Shown one piece after another: positions 10,173 through 17,851 of a stretch of DNA of 36,734 bases. The stretch spans positions 1 through 36,734 of the forward strand of contig DVMY01000046.1 in assembly GCA_018714755.1 (NCBI GenBank), written 5' to 3'. Every line of letters begins with the position of its first letter. Positions within the stretch are counted from its first letter, which is position 1. The position numbers were made by a program, and so were the translations under genes. The notes beneath the pieces were generated by a model. That model searched no databases. It was given only the letters and a program-made list of their open reading frames with translations, and had not been told where the DNA came from. This stretch comes from Candidatus Aphodousia faecigallinarum (lineage in GTDB: Bacteria > Pseudomonadota > Gammaproteobacteria > Burkholderiales > Burkholderiaceae_F).

Positions 10173-10646
10173 ATGAAAAAGTACTGGCTAATGAAATCCG
10201 AACCATCCGAATGTTCGTTTGAAAGCGTCCTCAATCATCCTGATCGAACAGTAGATTGGTTTGGCATAAGAAACTATCAGGCCAGAAATTTTATGCGAGA
10301 CGAAATGCAGGTTGGAGACCCAGTTCTTTTTTACCATTCTTCTTGTGCCGAGCCTGGCATTGTTGGCTTGGCTCATGTTGCTTCGGAAGCCAAACCGGAC
10401 CGAACTCAGTTTGATCCCAAGAGCGACTATTACGATCCAAAGTCGGATAAAAACAATCCGCGCTGGGTTTGCGTCGATGTTATGGCTGACACTCCCATAG
10501 AGCTGATTTCCATTGCTGCGCTCAGACAATACCCAGAATTGACGGACATGAAAATTCTGCAAAAAGGCAATCGCCTCTCCATCACCCCTGTAACAAAAGA
10601 CGAGTACGATTTTATTCTCACTCACTTGGTGAGAAACAAAAAATAA
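10173..10646 (+). CDS. EVE domain-containing protein
   Basis: MKKYWLMKSEPSECSFESV...VDWFGIRNYQARNFMRDEMQVGDPVLFYHSSCAEPGIVGLAHV: EVE fold signature. ORF-track start at 10008 lies in the 6S RNA; start moved to ATG 10173. Confidence 0.92.
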   Translation: MKKYWLMKSEPSECSFESVLNHPDRTVDWFGIRNYQARNFMRDEMQVGDPVLFYHSSCAEPGIVGLAHVASEAKPDRTQFDPKSDYYDPKSDKNNPRWVCVDVMADTPIELISIAALRQYPELTDMKILQKGNRLSITPVTKDEYDFILTHLVRNKK

Positions 10647-10665
10647 ACAGACGTCAAAAAATAGT

Positions 10666-10694
10666 TTGCAAATAAAACAAAACTTCGGCATAAT
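10666..10694 (+). promoter_or_regulatory. Putative sigma70 promoter for tRNA-Thr
   Basis: TTGCAA (10666-10671) - 17 nt - CATAAT (10689-10694), about 36 nt upstream of tRNA-Thr. Confidence 0.65.
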
Positions 10695-10730
10695 TCTGCT
10701 TCTCCTGAAACGGGAGGCCAAAAATGGAAA

Positions 10731-10806
10731 GCCGGTTTAGCTCAGTTGGTAGAGCAGCTCATTCGTAATGAGAAGGTCGGGAGTTCAAGTCTTCTAACCG
10801 GCACCA
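10731..10806 (+). tRNA. tRNA-Thr (anticodon CGT)
   Basis: GCCGGTTTAGCTCAGTTGGTAGAGCAGCTCATTCGTAATGAGAAGGTCGGGAGTTCAAGTCTTCTAACCGGCACCA; paired acceptor, TTCGTAA anticodon loop, encoded CCA. Confidence 0.95.
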
Positions 10807-10813
10807 TCACTCG

Positions 10814-10839
10814 AAACTCGTCAATCGACGAGTTTTTTT
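10814..10839 (+). terminator. Rho-independent terminator after tRNA-Thr
   Basis: AAACTCGTCAATCGACGAGTTTTTTT. Confidence 0.8.
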
Positions 10840-10898
10840 GTTTCTGCGCCCCGCCTTTCTGTGCTAGGCTTGAAGTTTATTTTTTCTCGGGGTTAATA

Positions 10899-11948
10899 AT
10901 GATTGATATCAGGCACCTTTCACAAGCGTTCACCTCCCCTGACGGTAAAACAGTGCATGCTGTCAAAGATGTATCGCTACATATCAATAAAGGCGAAATT
11001 TTCGGCATCATTGGACGTTCGGGCGCCGGCAAGTCAACATTAGTGAGAACCATCAATTACCTCAATAAACCGACTGAAGGCACCGTTAAGGTCAACGGGC
11101 AGTGTCTTAATGAATTAAGCGCTGACGAACTACGCACCATCCGATCCAAAATCGGCATGATTTTCCAGCACTTCAATCTGTTGAGTTCGCGCACAGTCTT
11201 TGACAATATTGCGCTGCCATTGGAACTGCATAATGTTCCCAGAGAGGCAATCAATCAAAAAGTCTCCCGTCTGATTGACCTGGTCGGGTTGACTGATCAT
11301 AAAGACAAATATCCCAAACAACTGTCTGGTGGACAAAAGCAACGAGTGGGCATTGCACGAGCTCTGGCCAATGATCCCATTGTGTTGCTTTCCGATGAAG
11401 CAACAAGTGCATTGGACCCAGAAACAACGAGATCGACACTCGATTTACTCTTAAAAATTAACCAAACACTCGGAGTCACAATTGTGCTCATCACCCACGA
11501 AATGGAAGTGGTCAAGCAAATTTGTGATCGAGTGGTCGTTATGGATAAAGGCGAGATTGTAGAAAGCGGCACTGTTCTTGAAGTCTTTCGCCATCCCCGC
11601 CATCCCACGACTCGAGCCATGCTCGCTGATGTCGTGGTCCACGACATGCCCCAACGAATTTATGACACGGTACGCAAACGCATTGAAGCGGCTCTTGAAA
11701 ATGGACGCTTTGCCAAATTGCTCCGTCTGACGTTTGTGGGATCTGAGGTGACACTGCCGGTCTTATCCATCATCACACGTCGCTACAAAATTGATTTCAA
11801 CATCTTGCAAGGTCAAGTTGAAGAGTTGAAAGGAACCAGTTTCGGGATGCTCACCATTTTGGCTGAGAGCCCCAATCAAGAAAACTACCGCGCCGCGTTG
11901 AAATTCTTAAATGACAATCAAGTGGAATATGAAGAGGTTGCATTATGA
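10899..11948 (+). CDS. metN: Methionine ABC transporter ATP-binding protein
   Basis: MIDIRHLSQAF...GRSGAGKSTLVRTINYLNKPTEG, LSGGQKQRVGIARALA, C-terminal NIL/ACT-like domain (LRLTFVGSEVTLPVLSIITRRYKIDFNILQGQVEELKGTSFGMLTI). ORF-track start 10746 lies in tRNA-Thr; start moved to ATG 10899. Confidence 0.94.
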   Translation: MIDIRHLSQAFTSPDGKTVHAVKDVSLHINKGEIFGIIGRSGAGKSTLVRTINYLNKPTEGTVKVNGQCLNELSADELRTIRSKIGMIFQHFNLLSSRTVFDNIALPLELHNVPREAINQKVSRLIDLVGLTDHKDKYPKQLSGGQKQRVGIARALANDPIVLLSDEATSALDPETTRSTLDLLLKINQTLGVTIVLITHEMEVVKQICDRVVVMDKGEIVESGTVLEVFRHPRHPTTRAMLADVVVHDMPQRIYDTVRKRIEAALENGRFAKLLRLTFVGSEVTLPVLSIITRRYKIDFNILQGQVEELKGTSFGMLTILAESPNQENYRAALKFLNDNQVEYEEVAL

Positions 11949-12598
11949 ACGCCGATATTTTCGCACTGTTAGGTAAAGGTTTTATTGAAACCGTCATTAT
12001 GGTGATTGGTAGCGGTGTGCTAGGCAGCATTATCGGCATTCCTCTCGGAGTGTTGTTGCACGTCACTGACAAGGGCGGTCTGATGCCGAAGTTAGCCACC
12101 AACACTGTTGTCGGTGTTTTTGTCAACGCCGTTCGATCAACTCCTTTTATCATTTTGCTAGTGGCCATATACCCGTTGACCCGTTTGATTGTGGGCACCA
12201 CAATCGGCACCTCTGCAACACTTGTCCCGCTTGTGATCGGAGTGGCCCCATTCATTGCCCGTTTGGTAGAAACGAGTCTTCGTGAAGTCGATCGCGGCTT
12301 GATTGAAGCGGCCCAATCCATGGGGGCAACTAATATGCAAATTATCTCTAAAGTGCTGATTCCTGAAGCTATGCCCGGTATCGTTGCCGGTGTCACCATT
12401 GCCATTGTGACACTAGTCGGTTACTCAGCCATGGCCGGCGCCATCGGCGGCGGCGGTCTCGGCGACATCGGCATTCGCTATGGCCACAATCGCTATATGC
12501 CGGATGTGATGTGGACGGTAGTTTTAATTCTGGTTGTCTTCGTTCAAGTTATTCAAAGTTTCGGAGATTGGTGCGTCAGAAAGGTTTCTAAACGGTGA
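11945..12598 (+). CDS. metI: Methionine ABC transporter permease
   Basis: ETVIMVIGSGVLGSIIGIPLGVLL...NAVRSTPFIILLVAIYPLTR...SLREVDRGLIEAAQSMGATNMQIISKVLIPEAMPGI; 4-nt overlap with metN. Confidence 0.95.
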   Translation: MNADIFALLGKGFIETVIMVIGSGVLGSIIGIPLGVLLHVTDKGGLMPKLATNTVVGVFVNAVRSTPFIILLVAIYPLTRLIVGTTIGTSATLVPLVIGVAPFIARLVETSLREVDRGLIEAAQSMGATNMQIISKVLIPEAMPGIVAGVTIAIVTLVGYSAMAGAIGGGGLGDIGIRYGHNRYMPDVMWTVVLILVVFVQVIQSFGDWCVRKVSKR

Positions 12599-12626
12599 AA
12601 ATGCGGGCTCAAAGCCCGCATTTTTG
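12598..12626 (+). terminator. Rho-independent terminator (probably bidirectional)
   Basis: AAAATGCGGGCTCAAAGCCCGCATTTTT between convergent metI and the LapA-like gene. Confidence 0.85.
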
Positions 12627-12634
12627 TCCTTGGA

Positions 12635-13207
12635 TTATTCGTCTTTATTCTCAGACGTCGGGACCTGTTTCTTTTCTCGAATATCGATTTCCTTTCCAAC
12701 TGCCATCTCAACAAGTTGACTTAATCGATCTTCCACCTCTCCCACACTTGCAGAGAGCGAATTAACGGTCTCTTGAGCGCTTTCATCAACCGCAGACTGC
12801 AAACCATTGACAGCCGCCATCAAAGAAGAGTGACGAGAAGCGCTTTGGTTTTGCAAATCCAAAATCTGTTTTTGCATCTCGTTTTTCAACTCGGTAAAAC
12901 GTGACTGCTCCGCCTTTTGCGCCAAATCCCTCGCTTGCTGCAATTGCTTATTGACGCGACGCAACTCCATTGACAATGCGGCCTGCTGAACAAAGCCATA
13001 AACTAAGCAAATAAGAATAACTAGACCAGGCCCAAGAAGCAGAATAAGCCCCAGCGGAGCTTGAATCTCCGTGTAGAGTAAATTGACATTGACTTCCGCC
13101 ATCACGCCTTCCCAATTCACAATCAGAAAAACGGAGCAAAGGACAAAAAGCAATAATAGAAATACCGTTCGTAAATGCATGACTGATCTCGTTAAATTAT
13201 TTGTCAA
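12635..13207 (-). CDS. LapA/DUF1049-like membrane protein with coiled-coil tail
   Basis: Two hydrophobic segments (VFLLLLFVLCSVFLIVNWEGV; LGLILLLGPGLVILICLVYGFV) then a long heptad-rich region; start may be Met at about 13180. Family assignment by topology only. Confidence 0.6.
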   Translation of the reverse strand: MTNNLTRSVMHLRTVFLLLLFVLCSVFLIVNWEGVMAEVNVNLLYTEIQAPLGLILLLGPGLVILICLVYGFVQQAALSMELRRVNKQLQQARDLAQKAEQSRFTELKNEMQKQILDLQNQSASRHSSLMAAVNGLQSAVDESAQETVNSLSASVGEVEDRLSQLVEMAVGKEIDIREKKQVPTSENKDE

Positions 13208-13322
13208 CTTCTTAACTGTATCACGAGCTATCGAACTGCGAGTCTAATTTTTGAAAAAGAACTTTTCTATTATCAAAGAAAACGTCTAAGATGGTGAAGG
13301 TATTTTCCAAGGAGTGTATTTC

Positions 13323-13970
13323 ATGCGACAAGATCCACGTTTCCCGCACCTTCACATTGTTGACCATCCGTTAATTCAGCATAAGCTGAGCATCATGCGT
13401 GATAAAAACACTTGCACGAAAGATTTCCGCGCTCTGCTACGCGAGATTGCTCTTTTGATGGGCTATGAAGTTACCCGTAACTTACCGTTAACCACTCACA
13501 GCATTGAGACTCCATTGTGCCGCTTTGACGCGCCAGTACTCGCTGACAAAAAACCTGTTATTGTGCCAATTCTTCGCGCGGGTCTTGGCATGGCCGATGG
13601 TTTTTTGGAATTAATGCCTTCTGCCCGCGTGGGTCATATCGGCATGTATCGTGACGAAAACAAACGCCCTGTCGAGTATTTAGTCAAACTTCCGGATTTG
13701 GAAGGACGTACTTTCTTCCTCGTTGATCCAATGCTAGCAACGGGTTACTCTGCCGCTCACGGCGTGGATGTTTTAAAGAAACGCGGTGTTAAAGGCAAAG
13801 ACATTATTTTCATGTCCTTGCTTTGCGCTCCAGAAGGAGTGGAAACTTTCCAGCAACTGCACCCTGATGTGGAAGTCTATACTGCCAGTCTTGACGATCA
13901 TTTAAATGAAAAAGCGTATATCGTCCCTGGTTTGGGTGATGCGGGCGATCGTTTATACGGGACCCTCTAA
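13323..13970 (+). CDS. upp: Uracil phosphoribosyltransferase
   Basis: [80 protein letters not shown] 13323 preceded by AAGGAG. Confidence 0.96.
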   Translation: MRQDPRFPHLHIVDHPLIQHKLSIMRDKNTCTKDFRALLREIALLMGYEVTRNLPLTTHSIETPLCRFDAPVLADKKPVIVPILRAGLGMADGFLELMPSARVGHIGMYRDENKRPVEYLVKLPDLEGRTFFLVDPMLATGYSAAHGVDVLKKRGVKGKDIIFMSLLCAPEGVETFQQLHPDVEVYTASLDDHLNEKAYIVPGLGDAGDRLYGTL

Positions 13971-13997
13971 CTCAAAATTAGTCAAACCATAAAATTA

Positions 13998-14009
13998 AGG
14001 GTTAACCCT
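13998..14009. repeat. Perfect 12-bp palindrome AGGGTTAACCCT, copy 1
   Basis: Read directly in upp/cytochrome b intergenic region. Confidence 0.9.
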
Positions 14010-14050
14010 GATTTTTTAATAAAACTCAGCCTCCAGACTAAGTTTTTATA

Positions 14051-14062
14051 AGGGTTAACCCT
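14051..14062. repeat. Perfect 12-bp palindrome AGGGTTAACCCT, copy 2
   Basis: Identical to 13998-14009, centre-to-centre 53 bp. Confidence 0.9.
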
Positions 14063-14273
14063 ATATTTTTGTTTAATGAAACTTAAATTTATCTGAAAAA
14101 ACCATCCAACATCTGACATAACTCAAACCTTTTTACCAAAAAATGGTAGATCATACGCATGTCGGAATGCTAAAGCGTTCTGTCTTTTTGTGTTTTTATA
14201 AAACGTCATCAAAGCGCTTGGACCGCGTTTTGAATTTAGGACATAACTTCTTAATAAAAGGTTAAATTTCATC

Positions 14274-15065
14274 ATGTCGATGTATACCTCTGATCAAGAA
14301 AAATATTCCAACACCCCGACTTCTGAAGAAGTCATCGCTGGTGTGGAATTGCGCAACGCCAAGCGTAAGAGCAGATGGCCGGCATACTGCGACGTAGCCC
14401 AATCTGTTACGGGCTTGTTGCTCGGCTTGTTCTTGTTCTGCCACATGGCTTTCACGAGCTCCATTCAATTGGGCAAGGATGTGTTCTGGAACTTAGTCGC
14501 TTTCTCTGGCGGCTATGTGTTTGACGGCGAAGAACATGCTTGGATGCACGTCGCTTTGATCGGCGCCATCACCCTCTTGGTGATCATCCACGCTTTGATG
14601 GCTTTGCGTCGTTTCCCGACGAGCTATCGTATGTTCCACAACATTAAGAGCCAATACCAATTCATCGCTCACCGCGACACCACCCTTTGGATTGTCCAAA
14701 TCGTGACCGCTGTGATCTTGACGGGTATGGTCTTCCCGCACGTCACCCCGATGATTCTCGATCCGGAAGCTATCGGCCCGAACTTCTCCTCTGTGCACAC
14801 CTATCATAACGGTTTGCTCTGGACGTTCATCTTCTTGGTGGCTACCGAATTGCACGGTATGATCGGTTTGTATCGTTTGGCTGTTAAGTGGGACGTTCTC
14901 GCTGGCAACCGCGAAGCTCTCCGCAAGATCATGTACTGCGTGGTCGTTTTGATGATCGCCTGCGGTTCTATGACGATGTGGACGTACTACAGCAACGGTA
15001 AAGCCCTTGTTGAAAGCGGCGAACCGATCGTGAAGTACGAACCGGTTAACAACTGGTGGAAGTAA
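14274..15065 (+). CDS. frdC: Fumarate reductase / succinate dehydrogenase cytochrome b subunit (Wolinella FrdC type)
   Basis: SVTGLLLGLFLFCHMAFTSSIQLGKDVFW, HALMALRRFPTSYR, TGMVFPHV, NGLLWTFIFLVATELHGMIGLYRLAVKW: diheme cytochrome b fold of epsilon-type fumarate reductases. Confidence 0.88.
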   Translation: MSMYTSDQEKYSNTPTSEEVIAGVELRNAKRKSRWPAYCDVAQSVTGLLLGLFLFCHMAFTSSIQLGKDVFWNLVAFSGGYVFDGEEHAWMHVALIGAITLLVIIHALMALRRFPTSYRMFHNIKSQYQFIAHRDTTLWIVQIVTAVILTGMVFPHVTPMILDPEAIGPNFSSVHTYHNGLLWTFIFLVATELHGMIGLYRLAVKWDVLAGNREALRKIMYCVVVLMIACGSMTMWTYYSNGKALVESGEPIVKYEPVNNWWK

Positions 15066-15092
15066 TCTTCAACATAATCGTTGACTGATTTT

Positions 15093-15127
15093 ACAAACGC
15101 GGCCCTCGGGTCGCGTTTGTTATTTTT
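15093..15127 (+). terminator. Rho-independent terminator after frdC
   Basis: ACAAACGCGGCCCTCGGGTCGCGTTTGTTATTTTT. Confidence 0.8.
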
Positions 15128-15186
15128 AACGCTCCCAACCCAGTTTCTGTAAACTTGCAGCTATATCGCTTTTTAAGGATGTTAAT

Positions 15187-15534
15187 ATGCGTTCCCCATT
15201 AATTGTTATGGCGGCATGTAGCCTAGGGATACTTTCCGGCTGTATGGCCAATTCTGTTTCGCCGCAAGGGCAACAAGTGGTGATTGTTCAGTCTTTGCCC
15301 TCTCAATACCAATGCACTTACAAAGGCGAAGTGGTCGGTTCACAAGGGAACTGGTTAACGGGGGGATGGACTCCCAATAAGAATCTCGCGCTTGGCGCCA
15401 GAAATGATCTCAGGAATGAAGCTGCTAAACTCGGAGCAAATGTAGTCGTCATCACGGAAACAATCAATTCCACGGATGACGAAAATTCTCTTGAAAATAT
15501 TACCCACGTCGGCCGGGCTTATATTTGCCGTTAG
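15187..15534 (+). CDS. DUF4156-like lipoprotein
   Basis: Lipoprotein signal MRSPLIVMAACSLGILSGC; GARNDLRNEAAKLGANVVVI characteristic region. Confidence 0.75.
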   Translation: MRSPLIVMAACSLGILSGCMANSVSPQGQQVVIVQSLPSQYQCTYKGEVVGSQGNWLTGGWTPNKNLALGARNDLRNEAAKLGANVVVITETINSTDDENSLENITHVGRAYICR

Positions 15535-16196
15535 ATCGTAACTCCTCGGTCACGTGCCCACAACGCAGCCTGTGTGCGTGAAGCAAACCCCATTTTCTTC
15601 AAAATATGCTTCACGTGCACTTTGACAGTCCCCAATTGAATAGCGAGATATTCGCCTGTCTGTTGGTTGCTCATTCCGATCGATAAACACTTGAGCACAT
15701 CTTTTTCCCTGCTTGTCAAGCAGTTCAAATCTCTATCGACTTCCCCTGTATCGTCTCTAAAGGCACGAGTGAGCGCGGCCATCAGGCGATTACTGACCAC
15801 CACTTTCCCACTGCAAACACGTTTGATTTGAGATAGTAATTCAGGCACTTCGATCAGTTTAGACAAATACCCCTCAGCTTGCAGTTGCACCGTAGCCATC
15901 AACTCTTCACTATCGTCACGATCGGTGAGCATCACAACACGGGCCGGTCGAAGAAGATTCTTTGCATAACGCAACAGTTCAATGGCTGCACCTTTTTTCA
16001 TGTGCATATCAACAATGACCAAATCCGGTTGAAGCCTGTCTATATAAAACATTCCCAGTTGCTTATCACCGGTTTCCGCGACATTGCCAAAGGTTTCATC
16101 ATCGTGCAAAAGCCTGGCCAACGCTTCTCTAAATAAGGGAGAACCGTCAACAATGACCACTCCGCTTTTTTTATTGTTGTCATTGATCTGAGTCAT
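15531..16196 (-). CDS. NarL/FixJ-family response regulator (orphan)
   Basis: Receiver: VVIVDGSPLFREALARLL, LVIVDMHMKKG, VVMLTDRDD, GYLSKLI; LuxR-type HTH LTSREKDVLKCLSIGMSNQQTGEYLAIQLGTVKVHVKHILKKMG. Likely ATG at 16196. Confidence 0.92.
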   Translation of the reverse strand: MTQINDNNKKSGVVIVDGSPLFREALARLLHDDETFGNVAETGDKQLGMFYIDRLQPDLVIVDMHMKKGAAIELLRYAKNLLRPARVVMLTDRDDSEELMATVQLQAEGYLSKLIEVPELLSQIKRVCSGKVVVSNRLMAALTRAFRDDTGEVDRDLNCLTSREKDVLKCLSIGMSNQQTGEYLAIQLGTVKVHVKHILKKMGFASRTQAALWARDRGVTI

Positions 16197-16213
16197 GGCG
16201 TCTTCTCTAAATA

Positions 16214-16235
16214 GGCGTGCCGAAAACGGCACGCC
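16214..16235 (-). terminator. Stem-loop GGCGTGCC-GAAAAC-GGCACGCC, possible terminator of the downstream-most M20 gene
   Basis: Perfect 8-bp stem 3' of the minus-strand hydrolase gene; T-run is poor in the minus direction. Confidence 0.45.
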
Positions 16236-16247
16236 CTTTGTTTTCAA

Positions 16248-17513
16248 CTAGTCATCGAAATGAGAAACTGCTGCCCACAAAATATCGGTTCCCTGCATGA
16301 AGTCTTCCATCTTCATCGCTTCATGAGGATTGTGGGAGCCCAACTGATTGGCCACAAAAATCATAGCGACCGGAATATCGTTGTTGCCTAAAACGGCTGA
16401 ATCATGACCGGCTCCGGAAGCCAGTCGCATACAGGGGATCCCTTCGGCTTTTGCGCTAGACTCAAGCCGCTCGCTTAATGCGGCGTCCACTCCGGAAGGA
16501 GCTGTCAAAAGAGCCGCGTCATACTCAATTTTGACTCCGCGCTCCTCGGCCACTTCTTCTCCGTATTTTTGCATCAGTTCATGGAAACGCTTCGCCGTAT
16601 CCGCACTCAAGCTGCGAATGTCGACTGAAAAAGTCACTTCGCCTGGAATCACAGAAATGGCTGCGCTAGAGGCCATTTTCAAAACCCCAACGGTAAAGAC
16701 CAAATCCTCTCCTTTAACAAGCCAACGATCCCAAGCACGATCCACGCGCTGAATCCAGTCAGTGAAAGCCATTAAAGCATCATGGCGGTAGGGCTTGTCA
16801 GTAGCCCCCGAGTGCGCGGCTTCACCAATGATGCGCACAGCCTTGTGTCGAATATTGCCCCGAATACCCGTCACAATACCCGCGCGAGCCTCTTTTTGAG
16901 CATCCAAAGTCGGACCTTGCTCAATATGCAATTCGACAAAAGCGGCAATGCGACTAGTATCCACTAAAGCTTTGCCTGAGCTCACTGCTTCTGTGTCGAT
17001 CCCACAAGACTGCATGGCTTGAGCCAATGTGCAGGAACCGTCACGAATTTTTAAAGCGAGATCTTTAGCCGTTAATTTACCCAACATACCGAGCGAGCCC
17101 ATATAAGCCTTGCCGAAAAACGAGCTCTCTTCCCCACGCATCATCAACACCGTGTAATCACGGGTGGGCTGAAATTGCGTCTCGCGCATCCACCAAGCCA
17201 CTGTCAAAGCGGCGGTGACGCCGGCCAAACCGTCATAGTTACCGCCTTGGGGAACGCTATCGACGTGGGAGCCCGCTACGAAAGCCGGTAATGTTCTATT
17301 TTTCCCTGGCAAGGTCATCCATACGTTGCCGGCGCGATCCTCGTTAATCTCGAGTTGCAGATCCTGACCGATTGCCTTCAAATAGTTCAAAACTTCTGTT
17401 TCTTTAGCCGAAAATGCCTGACGCGTCACACCTTGTACATCCCGGCTCATTTCCCTGATGTCGTCAAAGATTTTTTTCGCAAATTCCAATCCTTTATTTT
17501 GTATTTCAGACAT
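16248..17513 (-). CDS. M20-family Zn hydrolase (N-carbamoyl-L-amino acid hydrolase / allantoate amidohydrolase type)
   Basis: AGSHVDSVPQGGNYDGLAGVTAAL, RGEESSFFGKAYMGS, ELHIEQGPTLD, SGAGHDSAVL, SHNPHEAMKMEDF motifs of HyuC/AllC-type amidases. Confidence 0.9.
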   Translation of the reverse strand: MSEIQNKGLEFAKKIFDDIREMSRDVQGVTRQAFSAKETEVLNYLKAIGQDLQLEINEDRAGNVWMTLPGKNRTLPAFVAGSHVDSVPQGGNYDGLAGVTAALTVAWWMRETQFQPTRDYTVLMMRGEESSFFGKAYMGSLGMLGKLTAKDLALKIRDGSCTLAQAMQSCGIDTEAVSSGKALVDTSRIAAFVELHIEQGPTLDAQKEARAGIVTGIRGNIRHKAVRIIGEAAHSGATDKPYRHDALMAFTDWIQRVDRAWDRWLVKGEDLVFTVGVLKMASSAAISVIPGEVTFSVDIRSLSADTAKRFHELMQKYGEEVAEERGVKIEYDAALLTAPSGVDAALSERLESSAKAEGIPCMRLASGAGHDSAVLGNNDIPVAMIFVANQLGSHNPHEAMKMEDFMQGTDILWAAVSHFDD

Positions 17514-17720
17514 TTCTAGTCTCCAAGAATTAAATAAACACGATAATTGTATGGATTTTTATAATGAACGACTTAGCTTAATTTCAAATTAAACTCTTTA
17601 CATATCAATAAGTTATAGGTTTTCCCCATCTCTTTTGTTTTTGTCTTTTGCTTTGAATCAAACGCCTTTTGAAGTTTAACCTTCCAGACAGAGGTCCTGA
17701 TGAAAGATTTCAAAGGCGAA

Positions 17721-17751
17721 GTGGGGGATTTCCCTGTGGGGGATTTCCCCC
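17721..17751. repeat. Tandem GTGGGGGATTTCCC(T/C) repeat, near-palindromic units
   Basis: gtgggggatttccct gtgggggatttcccc c; second unit is GGGGG-ATTT-CCCCC (17738-17751). Confidence 0.85.
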
Positions 17752-17851
17752 TGGGCAGAACATCAAAAGTGTAGGATACTTGACTCAGTGAGAAAACCGC
17801 CTCTAAGAGCGGCAATTTCTCGTATCTTTAACCTTTTACAGGGAATTTCTC

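Noticed and set aside
10746-10898. N-terminal extension of MetN
   Set aside because: Encoded by tRNA-Thr and its terminator; MetN homology starts at ATG 10899.
17573-17815. 80-aa minus-strand ORF with GKSPTGKSPTS repeat
   Set aside because: Repeat arises from the non-coding tandem GGGGGATTTCCC motif; no RBS or domain support.
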